NCBI GenBank assembly: GCA_903866915.1
Contig: CAIPPO010000115.1
Location: forward strand, 1 to 52,023
Direction of reading: 5' to 3'
From: an uncultured Mucilaginibacter sp.
GTDB lineage: Bacteria; Bacteroidota; Bacteroidia; Sphingobacteriales; Sphingobacteriaceae
DNA: 52,023 nucleotides
In this document: positions 33,297-43,170 of the stretch, in pieces
Position numbering within the stretch: the stretch's first letter is position 1
Layout of the letters: each line of letters opens with the position of its first letter
The notes under the pieces: generated by a model
Database searches by the model: none
Told to the model about the DNA's origin: nothing
Seen by the model: the letters and a program-made list of their open reading frames with translations, nothing else
Made by a program: the position numbers and the translations under genes

Positions 33297-35747
33297 ATGA
33301 AGATATTAAAATTTGGAGGTACCTCAGTCGGTTCAGCCCAAAGTATACGCACGGTGATCGATATACTTAAGAAAGAATACGAAGCGGGGGAAAAGCCAGT
33401 AGTGGTATTGTCGGCAATGAGTGGTGTTACCAACCTTTTATCCGCAATGGCCGAAAATGCCTCCCGTGGCGAAGATTTTGCCGCGCAACTGGCCGAACTT
33501 GAAACCCGTCATTTCGAAATGGTGCGTACACTGCTTACTGTACAGCATCATAATCCTGCATTAACAGGTCTGAAGATCAATTTTAACCACCTGGAGGAAT
33601 TATTACAGGGTGTATCAACGCTACGTGAGCTAACGCCTAAGACCCGCGACCAGATATTAAGCTATGGCGAGCGCTGTTCGACTTTGCTGATCAGTAAACT
33701 TGCTGCCCAATATTTCCCTGAAGCTTTATATGTAGAGGCTTCTGAACTGATCAAAACGGATAGTGAATTTGGGAATGCCAAAGTGAATACCAGCCTGACC
33801 GAACAATTGATCAGGGCTTTTGTGAATGAGAACGCCGGTAAAATGTTAATTGTGACCGGATTCATTGCATCAAATGATGCCAACCAGCTAACTACACTGG
33901 GCCGTGGCGGCAGCGACTATACCGCAGCCATTTTCGGTGCAGCATTGCATGCGGCCGAAATACAAATATGGACCGACGTAAACGGTATGATGACTGCAGA
34001 TCCGCGAATGGTGAAAAAGGCATTTTCTTTGCCCGAGCTTACTTATACCGAGGCAATGGAGCTATCCTATTTCGGTGCCAAAGTGATCTATCCGCCAACA
34101 ATGATCCCGGCTTTTTTGAAGAAGATACCGATCCTGATCAAAAATACCTTTGATGTTGATTTTGAGGGGACTATCATTCAACACCATTGCAAGCCTTCTT
34201 CGCAGCCCATCAAAGGTATTTCGTCTATCAACGAGATCAGTATCATCAATGTGGAAGGTAGTGGTATGGTAGGCAAATCTGGCTTTAGCGGACGTTTATT
34301 TTCTTTATTGGCCCGCGAGCAGATTAACATCATCCTTATTACCCAATCGTCTTCAGAGCATAGCATTACTTTCGCCGTTGCCCCCGCCGATGCCGAAAAA
34401 GCACAAAGGGTTATTGGACAGGAGTTTGAATTGGAGCTTTTAGCCGCCAAGCTCGATCACCCCAGGATAGAACGTGAACTGGCGATACTGGCAATTGTGG
34501 GCGAAAATATGAAACAAACCCCCGGTATTTCAGGTAAGCTTTTCCATGCTTTGGGCCGTAATGGCGTCAATGTAAGGGCCATTGCGCAGGGCTCATCCGA
34601 GTACAATATATCGGTTATCATCTCTAAGCACGATCTGGCCAAAGCACTTAATGCTGTGCATGATGCCTTTTTTGTGCAGTTAAACAAAACATTGCATGCT
34701 TTCTGCCTCGGCACCGGTAATATTGGTAAAACCTTGTTTAACCAGTTGAACCAGCACCGCGACCACCTGAAAGAAAAAAATGGAATCCAGGTGAAGATCG
34801 TTGGTATCAGCAATACCCGAAAAATGATCTTTAATGCCGATGGATTTTCGCTGGATAACTGGCAGGAAGAATTACAGCAGAACGGTGAGATAGCCGATCT
34901 GGCAGGTTTTGTAAAACAAATGAGAGCCATGAACCTGCCTAACTGTGTGTTCATAGATAATACCGCAAGCCCGGTTCCGGTTAAGCATTATGAAGAAATA
35001 TTTAAATCGACAATTTCGGTAGTTACCTGCAACAAGATCGGTAACTCTGCCGATTATAAGCAATACAAAACCTTCCGTGATACCGCACGCCAGCATGGTG
35101 TCGACTTCTTTTACGAAACCAATGTGGGCGCAGGATTACCCATCATCAGCACGCTAAAGAACCTGATGGACAGCGGCGACCGTCTGAAGCAAATAGAAGC
35201 GATCCTTTCGGGAACTATTTCTTTTATTTTCAATTATTTCAAAGGAGATGCCAGCTTCCATGATGTTGTGAAACTAGCTCAGGAAAAAGGCTATACCGAG
35301 CCAGATCCGCGCGATGATTTGAAGGGAACTGATTTTATGCGTAAAATGCTAATCCTAGCACGGGATGCCGGATACCCGATGGAGGCCGCTGACGTACATA
35401 TAGAAAATATTTTACCAAAAAGCTGTATTGAAGCTGCTACCGTTGAAGATTTTTATGCAGCTTTAAAAGCTGAAGACGCGTATTTTGAAAACTTGAAAGA
35501 GCAGGCTGAAGCCAGCGGGAAAGCTTTACGTTATATAGGTAAACTGGAAGACGGTAAAGCAGCGATCACTTTGCAAATGGTGGATGAAAGTCACCCATTC
35601 TTTATCATGTCGGGTAGTGACAATATAATTTCATTTACAACCGACCGTTACAAAGACAGGCCTCTGGTTGTAAAAGGACCAGGAGCAGGTGCGGAAGTAA
35701 CAGCGGCAGGTGTTTTCGCTGATTTGATAAACGTGGGAGCAAACTAA
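33297..35747 (+). CDS. thrA: Bifunctional aspartate kinase / homoserine dehydrogenase
   Basis: This 816-residue fusion catalyses the first and third steps from aspartate to homoserine. The kinase half (1 to about 450) has KFGGTSVGS at its start, GRGGSDYTA in the middle and two ACT-type regulatory segments (about 310-450), a basis for feedback inhibition. The dehydrogenase half starts about 460 with the NAD(P) motif GTGNIGKTLFNQL, followed by NVGAGLPIISTLK and the catalytic GTDFMRKMLILARDAG. It is the first structural gene of thrABC under the attenuator and is followed 58 bp later by thrB. Confidence 0.96.
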   Translation: MKILKFGGTSVGSAQSIRTVIDILKKEYEAGEKPVVVLSAMSGVTNLLSAMAENASRGEDFAAQLAELETRHFEMVRTLLTVQHHNPALTGLKINFNHLEELLQGVSTLRELTPKTRDQILSYGERCSTLLISKLAAQYFPEALYVEASELIKTDSEFGNAKVNTSLTEQLIRAFVNENAGKMLIVTGFIASNDANQLTTLGRGGSDYTAAIFGAALHAAEIQIWTDVNGMMTADPRMVKKAFSLPELTYTEAMELSYFGAKVIYPPTMIPAFLKKIPILIKNTFDVDFEGTIIQHHCKPSSQPIKGISSINEISIINVEGSGMVGKSGFSGRLFSLLAREQINIILITQSSSEHSITFAVAPADAEKAQRVIGQEFELELLAAKLDHPRIERELAILAIVGENMKQTPGISGKLFHALGRNGVNVRAIAQGSSEYNISVIISKHDLAKALNAVHDAFFVQLNKTLHAFCLGTGNIGKTLFNQLNQHRDHLKEKNGIQVKIVGISNTRKMIFNADGFSLDNWQEELQQNGEIADLAGFVKQMRAMNLPNCVFIDNTASPVPVKHYEEIFKSTISVVTCNKIGNSADYKQYKTFRDTARQHGVDFFYETNVGAGLPIISTLKNLMDSGDRLKQIEAILSGTISFIFNYFKGDASFHDVVKLAQEKGYTEPDPRDDLKGTDFMRKMLILARDAGYPMEAADVHIENILPKSCIEAATVEDFYAALKAEDAYFENLKEQAEASGKALRYIGKLEDGKAAITLQMVDESHPFFIMSGSDNIISFTTDRYKDRPLVVKGPGAGAEVTAAGVFADLINVGAN

Positions 35748-35805
35748 TAATTACTATAAAAGCCCTTTAGGGAATATACTGATGGGCTTCGGTCCAAAAA
35801 AATAA

Positions 35806-36741
35806 ATGAAAGATTCTATTAAAGTTTTTGCTCCGGCCACGGTCGCCAATGTTGTTTGTGGTTTTGACGTACTGGGTTTTGCGGTGAACGAACCCGGCGA
35901 CGAAGTGATTATGCGCCTTACCGAAAAGCCCGGTATCCACATCAGTAAAATAACCGGTGATAACGGTCGCCTGCCACTCGACCCCAAAAAGAATACCGTA
36001 AGCGTTAGCGTTGAGCATTACCTTAACTACATCGGCCGACCCGACGTTGGCCTCGATATCGAACTGCATAAAAAAATGCCGATTGGGAGCGGACTGGGTT
36101 CAAGCTCGGCTAGTACCGTTGCAGGACTGTTTGCTGCAAAAGCTATTTTGGATGATCGGACTGATTTGATCGAGCTATTGCCCTTCGCCCGTAAAGGAGA
36201 GGAAATGGCCTGCGGACATGGACATGCCGATAATGTTGCACCGGCATTGCTTGGGGGTTTTGTACTGATTCGCAGTTACGAGCCACTGGATGTTATCAAA
36301 TTGCCGCACCCTGCCGGGCTGTATTGTGCCATTGTTTTCCCGGATGTAGATGTTCCTACACGCGAAGCCAGGCAGATTATCCGTACTAAAATATTAATGA
36401 AAGATGCCGTTACCCAATGGGGTAATATTGCAGGACTGGTAAGCGGCTTGTTTTTGAATGATTTGGATCTGATCGGTCGCAGTATGCAGGATGTATTGGT
36501 TGAACCGGTACGCTCGATGCTCATCCCCGATTTTTACAAAATGCGCGAAATAGCCATGGAAACCGGAGCAATAAGTTTCGGTATATCCGGGTCGGGCCCG
36601 TCGGTATTTTCATTCACCCGCGATGAAGAAACAGCAAAACAGATCGCACAGAAATTGCAAAAGCAATTAGCTTCGATCCATATCAATTCAAACGCTTATG
36701 TGTCACCAATCAATGATGAAGGACCGAAGATTTTAGGTTAA
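35806..36741 (+). CDS. thrB: Homoserine kinase
   Basis: This 311-residue GHMP-family kinase phosphorylates homoserine for threonine synthesis. The ATP-binding loop is PIGSGLGSSSASTVAG (about 88-103); the start (MKDSIKVFAPATVANVVCGFDVLGFAV) and the late GISGSGPSVFSF motif (about 259-270) are typical. It is cotranscribed with thrA (58 bp upstream). A 130-bp repeat-bearing gap separates it from thrC. Confidence 0.96.
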   Translation: MKDSIKVFAPATVANVVCGFDVLGFAVNEPGDEVIMRLTEKPGIHISKITGDNGRLPLDPKKNTVSVSVEHYLNYIGRPDVGLDIELHKKMPIGSGLGSSSASTVAGLFAAKAILDDRTDLIELLPFARKGEEMACGHGHADNVAPALLGGFVLIRSYEPLDVIKLPHPAGLYCAIVFPDVDVPTREARQIIRTKILMKDAVTQWGNIAGLVSGLFLNDLDLIGRSMQDVLVEPVRSMLIPDFYKMREIAMETGAISFGISGSGPSVFSFTRDEETAKQIAQKLQKQLASIHINSNAYVSPINDEGPKILG

Positions 36742-36871
36742 AGGTTTTAGATAAAAGGGGAAAGGTAAAAGGAGAAAGGTAAAGCGACTTTAAATTCCGA
36801 AATTGGCATTTCGCAATTCGAATTTCTGCCATTTCGCAATCGAATTTCTGCCATTCCGCAATTAGAAAAAA
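36742..36871. repeat. Short tandem reiterations between thrB and thrC
   Basis: The gap holds a GGGGAAAGGTAAAAGGAGAAAGGTAAAG purine reiteration followed by about two and a half copies of a 22-23-bp unit of the form ATTTCGCAATTCGAATTTCTGCC (36808-36864). A degenerate relative of the last copy (TTTCTGCC..TCCGCAGTTG) recurs at 43083-43102. No gene or terminator is evident, so thrC is probably still read from the thr promoter. Confidence 0.6.
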
Positions 36872-38182
36872 ATGAAGTTATACAGTACAAATAATCTCAA
36901 TCACCAGGTCTCGTTCAAAGAGGCTGTTTTTAGCAGTATGCCGCAGGACCGGGGATTGTATATGCCTATGGTTATCGAAAGGCTTGATGAAGATTTTTTA
37001 ACTAATCTGGGCGCTTATACGCTGCCCGAAATAGCATTTTACGTAGCAAAACATTTGCTCGGTGACGCCCTTCCTGAAAATGACCTGCAGGTAATTATCA
37101 AGGATGCCATTAATTTTGATGCTCCTTTGGTTGAGCTGGAAGAGAATGTATATGTGTTAGAGCTTTTTCATGGTCCCTCGTTAGCATTTAAAGATTTTGG
37201 CGCCCGCTTTATGAGCCGGGTGATGGCATATTTCCTCGGGGAAAATGAAAAAACATTGGACGTACTGGTTGCTACATCGGGCGACACTGGCGGTGCAGTA
37301 GCATTGGGTTTCCTTGGTGTACCAGGTACCCGGGTTACTATTCTGTATCCTAAGGGCAAAGTTAGTGGTATCCAGGAACTGCAGTTAACCACCAACGGGC
37401 AAAATGTACGGGCTGTTGAAGTGGAGGGTACATTTGACGATTGTCAGGCTTTAGTTAAACAGGCTTTTGTTGATGGGGTACTGAACCAGGAATTCAGGCT
37501 GACCTCAGCCAACTCGATCAACATAGCGCGGCTAATTCCGCAAACATTTTATTATTTCAACGCCTACGCGCAGCTGTTGCGGTCTGGCAAAACAAATGTA
37601 ATTTTCTCGGTACCCAGTGGCAATTTTGGCAACATCGGTGCTGGTATTCTGGCCTGGAAGCTGGGGTTACCGGTTAACCATTTTATTGCCGCCACCAATG
37701 CCAATGATACAGTACCCGAGTTTTTACGTTCGGGCGTGTATCAGCCTAAACCATCGGTTCAAACCATTTCAAACGCTATGGACGTAGGCGACCCCAGCAA
37801 CTGGGTTCGTATCCGCGATATGTTTAAAACCGAACCGGCAGAACTTGGTAAACTGATTACCGCTTTTAGTTACACAGATGAAGAGACATTAGATGCAGTA
37901 CAGAAAATTCATTTATCTTATAACTACATTGTTTGTCCGCATACCGCTATAGCCTGGCAAGCCCTGAAAGACTGGCAACAAGACCAACCTACAGGAAAGT
38001 CGGCTGGCGTATTTTTGTCAACGGCCCACCCATGCAAATTTCCTGACGTTTTACCCGAACCTATTGCCGCCGAAATCGTTATACCTGTTCAGGTAAAAGA
38101 TCTCGGCTCAAAGCAAAAGCAGGTCACAACGCTTGGTAAAGATTTTGAAGGTTTTAAAAAGTATCTGCTCGACAATAAATAA
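36872..38182 (+). CDS. thrC: Threonine synthase
   Basis: This 436-residue pyridoxal-phosphate enzyme makes threonine from phosphohomoserine. The cofactor lysine is Lys107 in GPSLAFKDFGARF; LVATSGDTGGAVA (about 131-143) is the phosphate-binding loop and VPSGNFGNIGAGILA lies in the middle. The start MKLYSTNNLNHQVSFKEAV is typical of the Bacteroidetes form. It is the third gene of the thr cluster, and its end is followed by the promoter of the next gene. Confidence 0.96.
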   Translation: MKLYSTNNLNHQVSFKEAVFSSMPQDRGLYMPMVIERLDEDFLTNLGAYTLPEIAFYVAKHLLGDALPENDLQVIIKDAINFDAPLVELEENVYVLELFHGPSLAFKDFGARFMSRVMAYFLGENEKTLDVLVATSGDTGGAVALGFLGVPGTRVTILYPKGKVSGIQELQLTTNGQNVRAVEVEGTFDDCQALVKQAFVDGVLNQEFRLTSANSINIARLIPQTFYYFNAYAQLLRSGKTNVIFSVPSGNFGNIGAGILAWKLGLPVNHFIAATNANDTVPEFLRSGVYQPKPSVQTISNAMDVGDPSNWVRIRDMFKTEPAELGKLITAFSYTDEETLDAVQKIHLSYNYIVCPHTAIAWQALKDWQQDQPTGKSAGVFLSTAHPCKFPDVLPEPIAAEIVIPVQVKDLGSKQKQVTTLGKDFEGFKKYLLDNK

Positions 38183-38189
38183 AGCCAAA

Positions 38190-38219
38190 TTGGGTTTTAG
38201 TTATACCCCGGTAATTTTG
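38190..38219 (+). promoter_or_regulatory. Bacteroidetes-type promoter of the S41 peptidase gene
   Basis: TTG at 38190-38192 precedes TAATTTTG at 38212-38219 by 19 bases, matching TTG/TAnnTTTG well. It starts 7 bases past the thrC stop, so the peptidase can be transcribed separately from thrABC. Confidence 0.6.
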
Positions 38220-38305
38220 ACTTAATAATTCCTTTACTTCTTCAATTCCAAAATCTTATACCTATTTTTATTGTTAATAATTTGACTGCCGATATGGCTT
38301 TTGTG

Positions 38306-40036
38306 ATGAAAAGAGTATATAAAAAGTGGGCGGTAGGCGCCGGGCTGGTTGGATTTGCAACCATAGCTTTTGGCTTTAACGACGATCTTTTCCAGATATC
38401 GAAAAACCTGGATGTTTTTGCTTCTGCTTACAAAGAGGTGAATATTAATTATGTGGATGATATCAACTCGGCAAAAATGATCAAGACCGGGTTGGATGCC
38501 ATGTTGGATGGTCTAGATCCGTATACCGAATTTGTGCCTGAATCCGAAATAGAAGATTATAAACTGCATTACGTTAGTACACAATACGGAGGTATTGGTG
38601 CAGGGATATTTCCGAGAGATGGTAAAGTTTATATCTCTGATGTTTTTGACGGCTTCCCGGCTCAGCGCGCAGATTTGAGGTCTGGCGATCAGCTTGTAAA
38701 AATTAATGATGTCGATCTGGCCGGAAAAACTAACGACCAGGTAAGTGCTTTGCTGAAAGGTGCCAAAGGAGCTACCGTAAAATTACAATTGAAGCGAGGC
38801 GACGAAGCGCCGGTAGATAAGCAATTGGTCCGCGATGAGATCAAACAACCCAATGTATCCTATTCCGGTATGGTTGATGGTAATATGGGCTATATCAAGC
38901 TGGATAAATTTCTCGAAAACTCTGCCGATGAGGTAACTCACGCCTTGATAGAATTGCAAAAGAATAACCCGAATGGCATTATACTCGACCTGCGTTCAAA
39001 CGGAGGAGGTATCTTGCAGGAAGCAGTGAAGATCGTTAACCTGTTCGTAGCCCGGAACGTTGAAGTGGTATCGCAAAAGGGCAAAATCAAAGACAAAAAC
39101 TTTTCTTACAGTACCCCTAATTCGCCTTTAGAGCCTAACCTGCCTTTGATTGTGCTGGTGAATGGCCGTTCGGCGTCTGCCTCTGAAATTGTGGCCGGCT
39201 CCTTGCAGGATATTGACCGGGCAGTAATAATCGGGCAGCGCAGTTATGGAAAAGGTCTGGTTCAGCAAACCTTTAACCTGCCTTACAATAGTTTAGTAAA
39301 AATAACCATCGCTAAATACTACATTCCATCGGGCAGGTGTATACAGGAAATTGATTATGCTCACCGCAAAGCTGATGGTACGGTTGTAAAAGTAGCCGAC
39401 TCGTCCATGCATGAATTCAAAACCCGCGACGGGCGATCAGTTTATGATGGCAGCGGAATTTACCCTGATATTTTTGTTAAACAAGAGCGGTTCAGCAACA
39501 TCACGCAATCGCTCGTATCTAAATTGCTGATTTTTGATTATGCCACGCTTTATCGTAATTCACACAAAAGCATTTCTGCTGCGTCAGTTTTTCGACTTTC
39601 TGATGCAGATTTCGACGAATTTGTTAAATTTCTCGGCAATAAAAACTACAGCTATACCACACAGAGCGAAAAGCTGGTCAATAACCTGAAAACGGAGGCA
39701 ACCAAAGACAAGCAGTTTTCAAATATTCAGGCCGAGTACGAAGCATTAAAAAATAAATTGCAGGAAAGCAAAAAGAACGACCTGCAAGCGAATAAAGAAG
39801 AAATTAAGCAGGTACTCGAGAATGAGATAGTTTCGAGGTATTATTTTGAGAAAGGCCGCTTTGAAGCTAACTTTAAATACGACAATGAGCTGGCCCAGGC
39901 TGTTAAAACGGTGCAGGACAAAAATCAGCTGGCAGCTATTTTACATGGCGAGGGCGATTACAAAGTAATCGGGAAACCTCAGTTAGCAATGGTTTCGAAA
40001 AAGGCCGCTGATAATAAGGACACCAGCGAACAATAA
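38306..40036 (+). CDS. S41 family C-terminal processing peptidase (CtpA-like)
   Basis: Choosing the ATG at 38306 (MKRVYKKWAVGAGLVG) gives 576 residues; ATG at 38294 and TTG at 38282 are in-frame alternatives. A single N-terminal membrane/signal helix is followed by a PDZ domain (GGIGAGIFPRDGKVYISDVFDGFPAQRADLRSGDQL) and the S41 domain. The Ser of the catalytic Ser-Lys dyad lies in NGRSASASEIVAG and the Lys in GQRSYGKGLVQQ. The last 150 residues are a charged helical tail. The family trims or degrades envelope proteins. It stands apart from the second S41 gene near 43 kb. Confidence 0.92.
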   Translation: MKRVYKKWAVGAGLVGFATIAFGFNDDLFQISKNLDVFASAYKEVNINYVDDINSAKMIKTGLDAMLDGLDPYTEFVPESEIEDYKLHYVSTQYGGIGAGIFPRDGKVYISDVFDGFPAQRADLRSGDQLVKINDVDLAGKTNDQVSALLKGAKGATVKLQLKRGDEAPVDKQLVRDEIKQPNVSYSGMVDGNMGYIKLDKFLENSADEVTHALIELQKNNPNGIILDLRSNGGGILQEAVKIVNLFVARNVEVVSQKGKIKDKNFSYSTPNSPLEPNLPLIVLVNGRSASASEIVAGSLQDIDRAVIIGQRSYGKGLVQQTFNLPYNSLVKITIAKYYIPSGRCIQEIDYAHRKADGTVVKVADSSMHEFKTRDGRSVYDGSGIYPDIFVKQERFSNITQSLVSKLLIFDYATLYRNSHKSISAASVFRLSDADFDEFVKFLGNKNYSYTTQSEKLVNNLKTEATKDKQFSNIQAEYEALKNKLQESKKNDLQANKEEIKQVLENEIVSRYYFEKGRFEANFKYDNELAQAVKTVQDKNQLAAILHGEGDYKVIGKPQLAMVSKKAADNKDTSEQ

Positions 40037-40059
40037 ATTTTCGGAAATAGATTTATCAG

Positions 40060-40084
40060 GAACAGCTCAAAAGGCTGCTCTTTT
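40060..40084 (+). terminator. Terminator of the S41 peptidase gene
   Basis: GAACAGC at 40060-40066 pairs with GCTGCTC at 40074-40080 (one mismatch) around a TCAAAAG loop, followed by TTTTGTTTT. It lies 24 bases past the stop and just before the convergent SGNH hydrolase stop. Confidence 0.7.
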
Positions 40085-40087
40085 GTT

Positions 40088-40849
40088 TTATCGGATAACC
40101 CGGGCAATTGCTTTCGCCCAAAATTCGCCCAATGCCTTTGCGCCACTTACATTCGGATGAAGATAAAATATGCCCTTGTTACCCTGCTCGGCCTGGAAGC
40201 TATCCATAAAATGCGTTTTGAAGAAATCAAAAGCATCCGTATCGCCTAAAAAAACCCTTCCTTTCCTTTTGGTGGCATAATATGCTACCAACTGATCGAT
40301 CTGCGGGAAATAACTTTGTAACCTGTCCAGGCCTTCCTGCAGGTACATAGCGCCATTATAGGTATTGGGGCTGTACCACAAAGGATGTTGTATCACTACC
40401 TTACAACCGGGTTGATTCTTTAGCAACTGGTCAATAATAGTGCGCAGATTCCTGGCATAGTTTTCAGGTGATACGGGCGAACCGTGTGGTCCGCGAATTG
40501 CGCTGTCATTGGTGCCCAGCATGATTGAAAAGACAAGTTCGCTTGCTGATCCCTGAAATCCGTTCGCAGCATTTTCAACCTGTTCGAAAGCATTTGTTCC
40601 GGGTAGAAAATCAAGAGTAGTATAGCCGCTATGCCCCTGGTTTGAACCCTGAACAGAAGAATAACCGGCTTTTTGCAGCACATTAATGGCTACAACCGTT
40701 GGGTTATCTGCAGCATCGCTTATACCTGCTCCGGCAGTAATGCTATCGCCGATATAAATCACATTGAGGCCCTTGCCCTGGGCCATAACGACACCCGTGT
40801 TGATCAATATAACTAAGAGGATAAAACCCCATTTCGCTTTTGTCAGCAT
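40088..40849 (-). CDS. Exported SGNH/GDSL-type hydrolase
   Basis: Starting at the ATG at 40849 (MLTKAKWGFILLVILINTGVVMAQ) gives 253 residues with a signal peptide, and avoids the overlap produced by an upstream in-frame ATG at 40876. Family blocks are VIYIGDSITAG (block I, Ser), the block II glycine in GHSGYTT, IMLGTNDSAI (block III, Gly-Thr-Asn-Asp) and LHPNVSGAKAL (block V, His). Such enzymes remove acyl groups from sugars or lipids; the substrate is unknown. It follows the prolyl oligopeptidase gene by 7 bases, so an operon is likely. Confidence 0.9.
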   Translation of the reverse strand: MLTKAKWGFILLVILINTGVVMAQGKGLNVIYIGDSITAGAGISDAADNPTVVAINVLQKAGYSSVQGSNQGHSGYTTLDFLPGTNAFEQVENAANGFQGSASELVFSIMLGTNDSAIRGPHGSPVSPENYARNLRTIIDQLLKNQPGCKVVIQHPLWYSPNTYNGAMYLQEGLDRLQSYFPQIDQLVAYYATKRKGRVFLGDTDAFDFFKTHFMDSFQAEQGNKGIFYLHPNVSGAKALGEFWAKAIARVIR

Positions 40850-40856
40850 GAAATAG

Positions 40857-42977
40857 CTATTTGAAACTAATCCCAATATTTTGAAATAAGAATGCCCATT
40901 TATCTGCCTGTCCGCTGATTACCTGTTCTGTCGATTGCCCCGCGTCATGTCCGGCATTGGTTTCGATACGGATCAATACCGGAGCCGGTCCTTTTTGATA
41001 TTCCTGTAAACGTGCACCAAATTTAAAAGAATGAGCTGGTACTACCCGATCATCATGATCGGCAGTGGTTACCATTGTTGCCGGGTAATTATTTGGCTCA
41101 AGTGCATGATACGGGGAGTACTTATACAGGTATTGAAACATCTCCTTGTTATCTTCAGCAGTACCATAATCGTATGCCCAGCCCGCACCGGCAGTAAATT
41201 TGTTATAGCGCAGCATATCCATCACCCCAACCGCAGGGAAAGCAACTTTGCATAAGCCTGGTTGTTGCGCCATTACTGCACCAATCAGTAAACCACCATT
41301 CGAACCACCTGATATGGACAGGTAATCAGTTGAAGTGTATTTGTTTTTCTTCAGGTAAGCCGCGGCTGCAATGAAATCGTCAAATACATTTTGCTTGTGC
41401 ATTTTAATACCGGCACGGTGCCAGGTTTCGCCGTATTCGCCGCCGCCGCGCAGATTAGGTACCGCGTAAATGCCTCCCTGCTCCAGCAGGATGATATTTG
41501 ATGTACTGAAAGCGGGTGTCAGACTTATACCAAAGCCTCCGTAGGCATATAGCAAGGTCGGGTTTTTACCATTTAATACGATGCCCTTTTTGTAGGTAAT
41601 GATCATCGGAATACTGGTACCATCTTTCGATTTATAGAAAACCTGTTTTGATTCGTATTGCGAAGGATCGAACTGCACATTAGGTTTTTTGAAAATTGTC
41701 GATACCCCGGTAGCAATATCATACTTAAAAATAGTGGGTGGGTAAACATAGCTGGTAAAGGTGTAGTAGGTCTCCTTTTCTTCTTTTTTGGTCCCGAAGC
41801 CACTGGCTGTACCAACGGATGGTAAGGCTATCGTGCGTTCCAGCTTTCCATCCATATCATATTGCTGCACCAGCGAGGTCGCATCCTGCAGGTATTCTGC
41901 AAACAACTTTCCACCACCAGTACTCACACTGAGTACGTTCTTTGTAGCCGGAATCAGGTCTTTCCAGTTGATGGAAGAAGGGTTAGCGATGTCTACTGTT
42001 ACCAGCCTGTAGTTTGGTTGATAAAGGTTAGTTTGGATATACAATTTGCTCCCTAAATTATCAACCACAAAACTATTATTATCAAAATTATTGACAACCG
42101 TTACGATTCCGCTACCCGGATTGCCAAAGTCCTGCACATATAATTCATTACCCGTGGTACTTTCTGCAGCCGTAATCACCAGGAAGCGTTCGTCCTCGGT
42201 CAGGTAGGCGCCGATGTATCTGCGCGGTGTCTGTTCGCCGCCAAAGATCAGTTTATCGTCGCTTTGCGGTGTTCCAAGCTTGTGGTAAAACAATTTATGG
42301 TATTGAGTAAGGCCCGAAAGCTGACTGCCTTCTTTGGGCTTTTCATAACTGCTGTAATAAAATCCTTCATTCGCCTTCCAGGCTATCCCGCTGAATTTTA
42401 CGTCGCGCAGGGTATCTCCCACCTGCGACTTATCATCGGTTTTAATAACGATCACTTTGCGCCAGTCGGACCCGCCCTCTGATATCTGGTAGGCTGCCAG
42501 GCTGCCGTCTTTGCTAAAGTTGAGGCCCTGGAGTGAAGTAGTACCGTTTGCCGAGAATTTATTAGGATCGAGAAATACTTCGGGGGCCCCATTGTCACCA
42601 ACTTGCCGCCAAACGACCGATTGCGCCTGCAGCCCATCATTCTTGTAAAAATAGGTGTATTTCCCTTCTTTAAAAGGCGCACTGTATTTTTCGTAGTTCC
42701 ACAAAGTTTCAAGCCGTTTCTTGATGGCCTCACGGAAAGGGATCTGCGCCAGGTAGTCCTGGGTAACTTTGTTTTCCTCTTTTACCCATGCTTTGGTATC
42801 CGGTGCGCGGTCATCTTCCAGCCAACGGTAAGGATCGGGTACCTGGATGCCGAAATAAGTATTTACAGTATCAACTTTTTTGGTATTAGGATAGGGTAGT
42901 GTTTTGATATTCATTTGCTGTGCTAAAATGGAGCTGCCGGTAAAAAGGGCCATCATCAAAAGGATAGATTTTTTCAT
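40857..42977 (-). CDS. Prolyl oligopeptidase (S9A), exported
   Basis: This 706-residue enzyme cleaves small peptides after proline. The signal peptide is MKKSILLMMALFTGSSILAQ. The N-terminal edge (YPNTKKVDTVNTYFGIQVPDPYRWLEDD) is the S9A signature, followed by a seven-bladed propeller and the alpha/beta hydrolase domain. Catalytic residues read as Ser559 (SGGSNGGLL), Asp643 (TADHDDRVVP) and His677 (NAGHDAG). The end overlaps no real gene; the SGNH hydrolase start is 7 bases later. A periplasmic location follows from the signal peptide. Confidence 0.95.
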   Translation of the reverse strand: MKKSILLMMALFTGSSILAQQMNIKTLPYPNTKKVDTVNTYFGIQVPDPYRWLEDDRAPDTKAWVKEENKVTQDYLAQIPFREAIKKRLETLWNYEKYSAPFKEGKYTYFYKNDGLQAQSVVWRQVGDNGAPEVFLDPNKFSANGTTSLQGLNFSKDGSLAAYQISEGGSDWRKVIVIKTDDKSQVGDTLRDVKFSGIAWKANEGFYYSSYEKPKEGSQLSGLTQYHKLFYHKLGTPQSDDKLIFGGEQTPRRYIGAYLTEDERFLVITAAESTTGNELYVQDFGNPGSGIVTVVNNFDNNSFVVDNLGSKLYIQTNLYQPNYRLVTVDIANPSSINWKDLIPATKNVLSVSTGGGKLFAEYLQDATSLVQQYDMDGKLERTIALPSVGTASGFGTKKEEKETYYTFTSYVYPPTIFKYDIATGVSTIFKKPNVQFDPSQYESKQVFYKSKDGTSIPMIITYKKGIVLNGKNPTLLYAYGGFGISLTPAFSTSNIILLEQGGIYAVPNLRGGGEYGETWHRAGIKMHKQNVFDDFIAAAAYLKKNKYTSTDYLSISGGSNGGLLIGAVMAQQPGLCKVAFPAVGVMDMLRYNKFTAGAGWAYDYGTAEDNKEMFQYLYKYSPYHALEPNNYPATMVTTADHDDRVVPAHSFKFGARLQEYQKGPAPVLIRIETNAGHDAGQSTEQVISGQADKWAFLFQNIGISFK

Positions 42978-43123
42978 CGAAATTGCCGGTTAAGTTAAAA
43001 CTAAGATAGGTTTTTTTATTGGGTCATTGAGTCATTAGGTATTTCAATATACTCTTTTTCAAATTGCATTTTGCAAGCTGCATTTCTGCCCCTCCGCAGT
43101 TGAACAAAGCTTCCTAAAACAAA

Positions 43124-43145
43124 AAATCCCGTATTACCGGGATTT
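43124..43145 (-). terminator. Terminator of the tail-specific protease gene
   Basis: AAATCCCG at 43124-43131 pairs with CGGGATTT at 43138-43145 around a six-base loop. On the minus strand the stem is followed by TTTTTTGTTTT, a good U-run, 25 bases past the stop. Confidence 0.88.
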
Positions 43146-43170
43146 GAAGTGTTATATAAGCAGTATCAAA

